Positions 31,480 to 41,439 of a DNA stretch of 64,000 nt are shown here, in pieces (position 1 is the first letter of the stretch; the number at the start of each line of letters is the position of its first letter). The notes beneath the pieces were generated by a model. It saw only the letters and a program-made list of their open reading frames with translations. It did not search any database and had not been told where the DNA came from. The DNA comes from Poa pratensis (Eukaryota > Streptophyta > Magnoliopsida > Poales > Poaceae): contig CAMZMU010000012.1 in assembly GCA_947311845.1 (NCBI GenBank), forward strand, positions 7,173,734-7,237,733. Direction: 5' to 3'. A program made the translations under genes and the position numbers.

Positions 31480-34006
31480 GAGCATCTCCACCGGCGCTCC
31501 AAATAGAGCATCCAACAACTGTTTCGGACAAGTGCTATTGGGAGCGTCGTCATACCTTATCGGGCTACTGGGAGCGGCTACCCCCACCGGTGCCTCCCAA
31601 TAGACACTCCCAATATTTTTTTTGATCAAAATACGCAAATAGCGTCGGTCAAGTTCAAATATCCAACCACAAAAGTGTCACCATGTCTGGGGATCACATA
31701 TTACAAACATCAAGTACGCATGGAAACCAAATGGCAGACGCGCGCGTTCTCCTCTATCTCCACATCTACCCTGATCTCGGCCTCGCTCTCCCCTGATGGT
31801 TGTGGCGTTGGCCGACGGTGTTGTCTCCCCCGTCGTGCCCATAGCTGGCTCCGGCAGTAGAAGACCCATCTCAAGGGAGATGGGTAGGCCGAGATGCGCT
31901 GTTCAGAGATCACAAACCAAGCCCTCGTCGGCGGTGGGTAGATCGAGAGGTTGGCGGTCAAGCTCTTGGAGTTTTCGTTCATATTTTTTACCACAAATTG
32001 CGACGCCATGTAAGCGCCTTGATTCTTGCCGTGTCAGCGAGGACAGAGTTGTTTGGGCCTTCTCTTTCTCAACGGCGAGCGCCTCTTTCTCAACGGCGAC
32101 GTCCTCTTTCTCCACATCGAGCTTCTAGTCATGCTTGTTCATCAAGGACAACCAAATTTCATTAATAGTGATTGCATTTTGCTTGGAGATATATGTGACA
32201 TGTCGAGCCACTTGTCAAAGGTCGCTTGCACGGACAACCCATTCTTGTCGGCCCTTGCCTTCTTGTTTCCAACTGGGCGTCCCTCCGAGGCGGCGAGGTA
32301 GTGATCTGGCCCATGGGGACCCTTGCCGCTATTGAGATCGCGACGGGTATCTTCCCACTTCATGTTATATATTTTGAATCCTTACGAAGCAATGCATGAA
32401 CATGAAGTCCTTTTCTTTGTTGTTGTCTCGATAAAACCTTAAAAGTGTACTTCAACTCATCCGCCATCGCCTTGCCACTCACTTTTCTTCCATGGATATG
32501 CTCAAGGTCATTGTGGAATGTTTTGCAATTCGCTTGTATGTTCTTCCACCTATGCGACTTGGCATGGTCTTTGTGGTCCATGTGCACCTTGGCATAGTCA
32601 CCATATTTCTTAGTCTCGTTGAATTTCTCCTCGACCCTCTACCAATGCCAGTCATAGATTTGGTCGGCCTCGATGGAGTCGTTGGTCACTAGCTTCCATG
32701 CGTCACATAGGCACTCGTCCTCGGCAGTCTTCCACCTCTAGCCTTTAGTGCCTTTCTTCCTCGTCTGGCGTATCTTCTCAGTCTCAAGATTTTGCACTTC
32801 GACATCTTCCTCCTCCTCCATTTCATCGTATTCTTCTTCTTTCGGAGCACCAGTCCAGGCGGTAACACCGGAACGGCTACCATCCAGGATCATTCCGGCC
32901 AAAATGGCCGAACCTTCAAGCTATTCGCAAGCAAGAATGCATACGTCGGCTCCATGGCACTCACAAAGACAAAACGAAAGAGGCATTGGACGTCAGGTTC
33001 ATACCATGTTGGCGTCCTTTTCGTTGGGCATTGCGTCGAACACATCAGTCCCAGCGCTTGTTCCAGCACCATCGCCGAGCATGCCAAAGAGGCATTGTCG
33101 GCCACTCATATCGCTGTCTGATCGTGGTCACTCTCTCGGCATGGCCGGCGAGTCGGAGAACGTGTGGTTGAGGTTGATGTCGAGGCTGCCTTGAACCCCG
33201 ACATTCGGTGAGTCCGAGGCATGGTCGCTCACTCCAAACCCGGGGGAGATATGTGTTCCTGAAGGCAGTTGCACCACCGCAATCGGTGAAGTAGGATGGG
33301 TTTGACGACGCGCCACCGCCATCGGTGAAGTAGATTGTGTTTGACGACGACACAACCCCCGACCCGTTGGTGCTCTCTTGGCTTGCACCCGCGCCACTGC
33401 TGAGCGCAAGTGACACAGCCACAGGATCGTCGTCAACCTTCCTGGTGGCTGTATTGACGTGCCGCACTTTTCTGTCGTTCATGAGCAATGATCGACGATC
33501 AAGCTCCATCATCCATGCCGCATCCGACATGTCTGTCGGCTGCACACGAGACTTGTGAGGAGCAACGTAGGCACCACAAGTATGCTTGGCGGGACACACC
33601 AGTGGCGGCGACGGTGACGGCGGGCCAACATGGAGCACCGAAGCTGGGAATGCGGAACGAGGTGGACGGGAAAGGCGGGAGGTGGAAGAGTGAAAAATGA
33701 GTGGTGGAAGGGGAACGTGAAATAGACTTTTTTTGTGCCAATGACACATCGTCCCACCCGTCAGATCTGACGTGGCGTGGGTTGCTGCGGTTGCCGGCAC
33801 TCTTAGTCCCCCTTATGGACGGGGCGTGGAGCGTGGTTGCCGGACAAGCTGTCTAGCCCGTCTGACAACTTTGCCGCTACTAGGGTCGTTGGTGGGGGCC
33901 TTTTTTGTGCCAACACTCCCAACCCCTTTTCATCAATGGACTCCTAACGTCTATGAAGGAGTGTGGTTCGTTCGACAAATTATTGAGAGCGTCTGCGAAG
34001 ATGTTG
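31480..34006 (-). mobile_element. PIF/Harbinger element 1, 2527 bp, carrying an ORF1 remnant
   Basis: The left terminus GAGCATCTCCACCGGCGCTC and the reversed right terminus CAACATCTTCGCAGACGCTC are imperfect inverted repeats. TAA lies on both sides (31477-31479, 34007-34009). The minus strand holds a broken Myb/SANT-like ORF1 but no transposase. Harbinger elements need ORF1 plus transposase, so this copy could only have moved with help. Confidence 0.7.
31710..33560 (-). pseudogene. Harbinger ORF1 (Myb/SANT-like, NAM-associated) pseudogene
   Basis: Pieces read downstream on the minus strand. MSDAAWMMELDRRSLLMND is about 33530. About 32690-32360 holds YAKVHMDHKDHAKSHRWKNI and HNDLEHIHGRKVSGKA. 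About 32363-32142 holds WEDTRRDLNSGKGPHGPDHY and ATFDKWLDMSHISPSKMQSL. About 32115-31903 is a Glu/Lys-rich helix (EKEDVAVEKEALAVEKEK). The order matches the DNA-binding accessory protein of plant Harbinger elements. Several frameshifts separate the pieces. Confidence 0.65.
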
Positions 34007-34009
34007 TAA

Positions 34010-35308
34010 GAGCATCTCCACTCACGACGCCAATAGGGCCGCCAATAGCCCTATGGGTCGCGCCAGACGTAAACTCTCACCCACTCGCGTGCGCCAATAG
34101 CGGGTTTATGTCCAGCGTGGCCCAATATTTCTTTCGGCATGCCCAACTCACGCCCTCCCCATTGGGAGTCTCTTGGGCACGCCAGACGAAATTTCGCGCG
34201 ATGCTCTGACGGGTGGGCTAGCCGTGTCATAGACATATGAACCTAACCGCCCCGGTCAAACGCATGCCAGGCCGCGATCAACCATTGTCGGGAGCTCACG
34301 TCAGAGCAGCGCGACAACCCCAGTGGTATCTGGCCAACGTCGCTCGCTACGAGGACAGTTCTGCCGCCTCCACCTTGAGGAGATGACACGTGACGAGCCG
34401 GGGCCGGCGCCCACGGACAAGAACATCCTCGGGTGGGAGGCGTTCTAGGGCGTGCCGGAACGCACACTCCTGGCCGTCATGGCGCACATCCGTTGCTCGC
34501 TACGAGGACTGGCTCTGCGTCGGCCTCCTCGTCGTGCTCGGTGTCTCGTCCTCCCGCTCACCGCGCATGTTTGTTTGGTTTCAAACTCCGATTCAAACAG
34601 GAGGAGTACGCCATGCTAATGTGCCTTGGATGATCCACATCTTCGCGTTAGGCGCTGATGAGCACATTGAACTAGCTCCCCTTCTCAGGGTCAAGGCCGA
34701 GGAGGACACGGCGCCGTGCCGTCGCACCGGGAGCAGCCGCAACATATCCATCCGCGAGCCGCGTGCTCCTCCACCAGCGTCGAAGAAGGTGAAGACGGCG
34801 TCGGCGCCGAAGATGAGCTCCCTCCACCTTTCCATGATGTGATGACATGAGAGCCTGCGCGACCCGCACGTCGACCCGGGGAGTTCCTGGTGCTCCATGT
34901 CGCCATGGAGGAGTCCAGAAACATTTTCCCCCGATCTCCATGGAGGACGTCTACGCGTGGTCGTTACGCGAGCATGTTGCCACCGGGACCCCCTTCTTCG
35001 ACCTCACTGGCGTCGACGACGGTGCAGGGCCCAACGGAGTGAAGGAGGAGGACGACAACGACAACGGCGCAGGGCCCAGCGGCAGGATCAAGGAGGACGG
35101 CTGGGAAGACTACAAGCCGTTTTTCTGGCTACAGTAGATTAGGCTTATTTTGAGTTTATCTAAATTTCGTTCAGACTTGTAAAAGTTCTTAAAAAGTTGA
35201 ATGAACTCTATCAAGTTTCGTATTTAAACGTTGTTTAAAAAAACGTATTGACGCCACGAATGGGGAGCGGCACAGAATATGATTTGGACATCGTGAATGG
35301 AGAAGTTT
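34010..35308 (+). mobile_element. PIF/Harbinger element 2, 1299 bp, non-autonomous
   Basis: Starts GAGCATCTCCACTCACGACG directly after the TAA ending element 1. The reversed right end, AAACTTCTCCATTCACGATG, matches at most positions, and TAA follows (35309-35311). No transposase. Acidic frames on the plus strand are described separately. The right end lies about 400 bp before the NIPA8 5' UTR splice site. Confidence 0.7.
34847..35137 (+). pseudogene. Acidic hypothetical ORF inside Harbinger element 2
   Basis: 96 residues ending in an Asp/Glu/Gly-rich stretch (GVKEEDDNDNGAGPSGRIKE) and YKPFFWLQ. The preceding frame (to 34842) carries a basic, Pro-rich segment (REPRAPPPASKKVKTAS). It resembles transposon-associated hypothetical proteins of cereals with repeated VKEE/GAGPSG motifs. 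Split between frames, so probably broken. Function unknown. Confidence 0.4.
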
Positions 35309-35703
35309 TAAGAAACTTCTTTGTTTCAACTTGCAAAAGAGAGGAGGAGGGAGAGGGAGACCATGGAAAGACGCGCAGGAAGGAAGCTAACCTGCCTGTC
35401 CCTCTCCGATTCCGCCGCACCTGACCGGGATTCCTCCGTTGCGACCACCCCACGCGTCCGATCCTGATCCAACGGCTGCGGCTAATCTCTTCACGTGCCA
35501 ACCATCTTCGGATCTGACCCGACCCGACCCGACCTTTCCTACCCCGTCGTCCTCCTCCTGCTGAACTTTCCACCCATTTCGGCATTTTTCCTCTCCCTCC
35601 CTCCCTCCGGTCCCGGCTTCCCGTCATTCCTCTGCACGAATCCGAGCACCGCGAGCGAGGGCGCATGCTGTAGAACCTAGGGTTTTCTTCGCTTCCGTCT
35701 CAG
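35309..35703 (+). promoter_or_regulatory. NIPA8 promoter and non-coding first exon
   Basis: GC-rich, pyrimidine-rich leader (CCGACCCGACC repeats near 35515-35535, CTCCCTCCCTCC near 35596) ending CCGTCTCAG with the splice donor GTGAGA at 35704. It lacks a long open frame, so it fits a 5' UTR exon. The transcription start was not located. The Harbinger insertion ends right at the upstream border. Confidence 0.6.
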
Positions 35704-36054
35704 GTGAGATGATTACTTCGATCAGTACGTATATGAGCCTTACTTTTCTGTTTCTGAATGTTGCTATGTATTTTGCGTTCTACTTCTCGGAATCCTTTGT
35801 CGGTGGTACTTGGGGCGATTGTGGTGTTTATTGTCGGTTCGTGATGCTAGATCTAAGCCGCGAATCCGTCCGCACGCTTCCTCTCTCTCCCTCTTGTCTT
35901 TGGAAATAATTTATGCGTTGTTGGTCGTTTTGGGACGAGATCCACCCGGTTAGCATCTCCAAGGTTTGGGAGTATTAGTTGTTGTTCGAATCGATTAGTT
36001 CTTGCTGTGCTAGCCTGAGATGTTAATTTTGGTGATTACTTAACCAGATAATAA

Positions 36055-37239
36055 TTGGTAGTAGTATTTAATCGGCAACGCTGCGCACAATTTGGCCCCA
36101 ACATGGGGATGCGACACTTTTACCTCCCCGCGAAAGGTAGGATTGTAGCTTGCAGTTGTTTAACACAAAGTTTGCTGTACTCTCTGGGAATGTTCGCTGG
36201 AAGATTCTGTGCACAAGTAGCAAAGTGCCCGTGCGTTGCTACGGGACGCCGATGAAAACGACTTGCACATGAATAAACGGACCATGCCTTTCCAAATTTC
36301 GCAACACCGCCTCCCTCTCATATTCAAGAGACAGCAGCCGCATGTGTGGGGTAGGATAGATTGTGACGGTAAAAGAGAAATAAGCCCACTCCAGTGCTAC
36401 TGGCTACAGGTTATTTCAAATTATTGTATGCTCATTTATTGAATGTTGATTATTTCCATGCCCAATTGACGGACATACCATTACGGAGTACCACCGATTG
36501 CAATTTAATAGTAAATGGTCACAAACTAAAGTTACAAATACCTGTAGCCACTGGTTGAATGTTAAGTGAATTATTTCGCCACATAAAAAGAAAACTCCCT
36601 GACAAACAAAAAAGAATTGCCAGGAAGCACGAAGTGCACTTCGTGGCCAATATGAATTGCCGAGAGCAAGATGACTCGCAAGAACAAAGTCAGATAATAT
36701 TACTGAAAAAATACTTTCTTTGTAGTTTGCCGTGAGCACCTTGTTTTGCATATATACAATGAGACATTCAGGTTGAACTCTATTTTTTGTACAACCTACA
36801 GATAGAATGGAACCAATAAATGGGGATTGCTGTTACCGTGCGCTACCCAACTATTACAAAGTATACAAAACCCTCAAATCACCTCCAATTACGCTTTTTC
36901 AAAATTCTTGCCATTATTATCTGGTAGCCTCCTGAGGTCGCCACCATGCTTCCCCATGTGGTTGCCGGTGAAGATAGAGAGACATAGTAGACATTCTCGG
37001 ACATATAAGCGGCAAGCCGATGGAGAGCATCGCTACTCTTGGAATCTGTAGCAACGCACGGGCATTCAGCTAGTTGGTAGTAGTATTTAATCGGCAACGC
37101 TGCGCACAATTTGGCCCCAACATGGGGATGCGACACTTTTACCTCCCCACGAAAGGTAGGATTGTAGCTTGCAGTTGTTTAACACAAAGTTTGCTGTACT
37201 CTCTGGGAATGTTCGCTGGAAGATTCTGTGCACAAGTAG
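36055..37239. repeat. 166-bp direct duplication flanking an 853-bp inverted-repeat insertion in NIPA8 intron 1
   Basis: 36055-36220 and 37074-37239 differ at a single visible base (CCCCGCGAAA versus CCCCACGAAA). Between them lies 36221-37073, which begins AGTGCCCGTGCGTTGCTACG and ends GTAGCAACGCACGGGCATTC. This is a terminal inverted repeat common in grass transposons, here with ACTAGC-like outer bases. A normal target duplication is under 15 bp, so the 166-bp copies point to break repair or a segmental duplication. Confidence 0.85.
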
Positions 37240-37544
37240 TAAGGATGTATCCTCATGCTCTTACATTGGCCAGCTTCGAAGGGCATGCTAGCTCATCTTT
37301 GGATGCCTCATCAAATGACCTTCTTTTTGAATGATAAAACCATCCTAACTGCATGTGACTCATATGCCATTTGTCCTTTCTTTGAAGGTTGCCTTGTCAG
37401 CCACTACAGGTGTCATCTCCGTATTATTTATTGCGGAGGGGTGAACAAACTAAGTCTGTCAACTGGTTACACCAAGAAAATACGAGTGGCTTGTTGAAGG
37501 ATTATGCCATATATTTGTAAGAGGGTTTTATACCTTTTTGACTC

Positions 37545-40500
37545 ATGGGCGACTGGGTTATAGGAGCGTTGATCAACATTGTGGGCAGTGTTGCCATAAA
37601 TTTCGGCACCAACCTTCTCAAATTGGGCCATGATCAGGTGGGTATTACATAGTTGCTTGTTATTTACATATCTACTTTACTCCAATGAATTAAGCCTGTT
37701 GTTTACCAATACCATATGGCATGTAACCTTTTTTTCAAATTTCGTATTGATAAACTTGGACTGGGATTTGCTTGCTCAAGTTCTCGTGAGCAAGTTGTCT
37801 TCAGTAGCTTGCCTCTTACTTGAAACAATCAGACAACGTGGAATATATTGCACGACGTTACAAGCCAATATTTGATAATTCTGTAGCTCATTCTTTCTGC
37901 AGGCATCTGCCTATTTACCTTTCGGTCTTATCTGGGCATATCGTTTTACTACTGTGCCAAACATTCTATGAAAGAAAAAGGCTTCTAGAATTATGTGTGA
38001 AGATTCTTTCTTCTTTTATTTTTCAGAGAGAAAAGCTCTGCGCAAATAACAATAATCAAGGCAATGGCAAATTCATCCCGAAATCAGTTATATATTTCCA
38101 GACTTGGAGAATAGGCAAGGCTGTCTGATAAAGCATATTTTATCATTCTTGTATTTGATAAAATGGTTGGAATCTGCCACATCTAATACTATAAAACTGC
38201 ATCCAGGTATACTCTTTTTCGCTGTGGGGAACTGCCTAAACTTCATGTCCTTTGCATATGCCGCACAGGTTTGATTAGTACCTTCGTCTTTGAAGAAAAT
38301 TTAGTTAACATGGAAGAATAAGAAATGATATGGATGCGAATAGACTATATTATGTGCACTAGTGCATATGTAACTTGAACAGTAAAGGCCTTCTAGGAAT
38401 TGTAGTTTCTCCGCATTGCTCTAGTCAGTTTAACTGTAGTCTTGGCTTGTTGCTACTTGTTGGTTCTTCCAGTTCACCTATCGCTCGACTTCGCTGCATC
38501 TATTGGTCTTCTTATTTTAGAACAGTAGATCTAATTAATTCCACTTTAGCACGTACTTTATATCCATTTCCAGTCCAGTGCCCTGGCCCAGGTGGTTTGG
38601 TTAACAATTGTTTGTGTAATTTTGCTGCAGTCACTTCTTGCAGCTCTTGGATCAATTCAGTTTGTATCCAATATTGCATTTGCCTACGTTGTATTGAACA
38701 AGACCATTTCAGTGAAGTATGTATATTTAACTTGTTGAGATTACATGAATGAATGTCAGAACAAGTACATGTAATCATGATAGAAGACTAATTAGGACTT
38801 TACTTTTCAGAGTCATGGTAGCCACAACTTTTATTGTCTTTGGCAATGTCTTCTTAGTTTCCTTCGGGAATCATCAATCTCCTGGTACGAGCTGTTTAAT
38901 ACATTATTTATGCTACATATTGATCATCCTAGAGCTAGTAACTAGTCAAAAAATAGTTTTTTTTCTTTTTTTGTTCCGGCATGCTTCTATTGCTTACATG
39001 CAAACTGTAAAATCATAGCCTCTGAAAGGTGAACCTTGACTGTAACATATACTAGTATGAAGCTTAGCTGTAAGCCTGCAGCTTAATGTTCATATGTGTT
39101 TTAACTTTTAACTTCTAAGTAATTTGTCTGATTACATAATCATATTGACAGTTTATACTCCGGAGCAGTTGATCGCAAAATACAGCAATCTGGTGTTTGT
39201 TCTGTATTGCATGTCATTGGTCTTTGTTGTTGCACTTAACCAATATCTCTATAGGTGAGATCTTTTTCATACGGCCTAGCCTCTTCAGATACATTGATTA
39301 TGCCGTTTCTTACCTGTTAAAAATCTCTGTTGCAGAAGTGGAGAAACAATTCTTTCAGATAATGCAAAAGACACGGGCACATATTGGCGAACGTTGCTGC
39401 CTTTTTCTTACGCTATTGTATCGGGTGCTGTTGGATCTTGCTCTGTCTTGTTTGCGAAATCATTGTAGGTTCGGCCGACCTCTATGCATATGGCATGCTC
39501 GTCCTGTTTGCCTTATTTGATTCTGAGTTTCTGACTAGCATACAATATTTTCCTCCTTTGTTTGGTTACTGTCTAGGTCTAACATGTTGAGGCTGACGAT
39601 GAGCAGCCGATACCAATTCCACAGCTGGTTCACGTACTCTATTCTTCTGTCATTTCTCTGTACAGCTGGATTTTGGGTAATGAATTGCACATACTCAGCT
39701 AATACATGATTCTGAGACTACTACACATTTTATTGTGATTTATATTGTTGTGTAATCCAACTCTTCTGTGGCACAGATGGCGAGACTGAATGAGGGGCTG
39801 TCTCTGTTTGATGCAATACTAATTGTCCCAATGTTTCAGATTGCATGGACTTTCTTCTCTATTTGTACAGGTTTTGTTTACTTTCAAGAGTATCAAGTAA
39901 GTTCCAGTTCGTGAATTGTTTTGATGGCTGAATCTTGTGTTGCTCTGCATTTGGTGTAAGCATCCTTGGGTGCTTACAAAAATAACTACCACCATTAGGA
40001 TAGCTGGATGGCACAGGGAATGAATAACAAACAAGTGACGTGAGATTGATAAAGTTTATTCTTGCTAATTAAGTCGATAGATTAATTAATACATGTCGGT
40101 GCCCCATCTGCAGAAAGAAATTACTTGGCCCTTACGAACAGATCTTATCTCTAATTCTGCCTCTGAGTTCCCATTCGAACATTATGCTGTATTTATTTGA
40201 CTATTGTCTAATATAACCACTATAAACACAACACACATAACATTTGGCTTGCCTTCTTAGGTATTTGATACACTCAGGATAATGATGTTCATATTGGGCA
40301 TGGCATTTGTCTTCATAGGCATATCCTTGCTAGCACCTGATGACAGTAAAGGTTAGAGCACTTGGCAAAAGTTAATTTCATGTGCTTTTACATAAATAAG
40401 TCAATACATTGTTTTGACTCTCAAAATTCTCAGTAGCTGACATCACAGATGGCGCTGGTGCTACCCAGGGCTCTACAATTGATTTGAACAGGTTCTTGTT

Positions 40501-40958
40501 GCTATCTCTTTCCACTAGCAGATATCTGGCTTAATCTTATGCTTCATTAGTTCGTTGCAGTTTACAGTGAATGACTTTTACATTGGCTTTCAGTGAAGGG
40601 CATGTCTCAGGGAATTGCAGGCCCAGAAAGTTACAGATGGAGGTGACAGAAGTAGATGATACAGACTCATTCTCGACCTCAGTAAAAGTGAAAGCTAAAC
40701 GCATACTCTCGAGGGCGAAGGTGTCCTTTATTTCTGGATCCAATCATTCTGTTGCCTTGATGCAGGTATACCGTTCTCATGTGATCTTGTTTGCAGTCGG
40801 CTTGCTCCATGTCACTTGGCCTTGGAGAGGAGACCATCAGCGCTTCTTCGGTGCTTGCAATGCCAATGGTTTCCTCAAGAACAACAGGGTTTAGAGGAAT
40901 CGGAACTGACCGATCAAAGTACATTCCTTTGCGGTCCACCGATTGGGATAATCTGTAG
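37545..40958 (+). CDS. NIPA8: NIPA8-type magnesium transporter (DUF803)
   Basis: Thirteen coding exons: 37545-37637, 38027-38114, 38207-38268, 38631-38716, 38811-38884, 39152-39254, 39336-39464, 39577-39676, 39777-39896, 40261-40351, 40434-40491, 40594-40720, 40797-40958 (stop TAG). Phases agree throughout and give 430 aa, about the length of plant NIPA8. The start MGDWVIGALINIVGSVAINF is the family N-terminus. Later hallmarks are LLAALGSIQFVSNIAFAYVV, VFGNVFLVSFGNHQSP, LLPFSYAIVSGAVGSCSVLF and ILIVPMFQIAWTFFSICTG. NIPA proteins are multi-span membrane transporters proposed to carry Mg2+. All introns are GT-AG except the one after 38114, which starts GC. The exon 12 acceptor is CAGTAG, so one residue may vary. 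No frame break seen. Confidence 0.93.
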
Positions 40959-41188
40959 TTGGTAATGTTCTATAGATACACAGCACAGATGTTTTTACTT
41001 AATATATTGCGAAGTGGATGGCGGAATTATTTTTTTCTTTTCCAGGGTAACTGTCTGCTGTGCGTTATACTAGTTAGCTGTAACATGAGTGTATAGTTCC
41101 AGCATTTCCCCTTGAAACATTGTCCATAGCCGTGTTGTAATTGTTCGTAACAGCTGCCTACACGACTTGTATAAACACGCCATGTCAG

Positions 41189-41194
41189 AATAAA
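41189..41194 (+). terminator. NIPA8 polyadenylation signal
   Basis: AATAAA about 230 bases after the NIPA8 stop, preceding a T-rich stretch. It fits a plant near-upstream element. Confidence 0.5.
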
Positions 41195-41267
41195 CCTCAT
41201 TGATTCTATTCATTCTACATTTGTTCTGCTATTTTTAGGGACAGTCAGCTTGTGCATAATCTTTATT

Positions 41268-41340
41268 ACTCCATCCGTTCACTAATGTAAGCCATTTTAG
41301 ATTTTTGTTGATTCGTATGTATCTTCTAGATGTATTTCAT
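41268..41340. mobile_element. Truncated Stowaway-like MITE (left half)
   Basis: TACTCCATCCGTTCACTAATGT followed by a GCCATTTTAG stretch is a Stowaway left end with one substitution in CTCCCTCCG. No matching right terminus is found. Confidence 0.5.
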
Positions 41341-41377
41341 GCAGCTTTTATTGATTTTATTAAAGTTCAGTTATTAC

Positions 41378-41425
41378 AAAAGCCTACCCAACTTGCTTGG
41401 GAATGAAAAGGCTTTGTTGTTTTTA
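41378..41425 (+). mobile_element. Au-SINE-like 3' tail fragment
   Basis: AAAGCCTACCCAACTTGCTT followed by GGGAATGAAAAGGCTTTGTTG is the reverse of the motif at 11733-11790. Only the tail is present. Confidence 0.5.
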
Positions 41426-41439
41426 CATCATGGGTCTAC

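Noticed and set aside
31796..34209. Plus-strand frames of about 100-148 residues
   Set aside because: They are antisense to the Harbinger ORF1 remnant and do not match any family.
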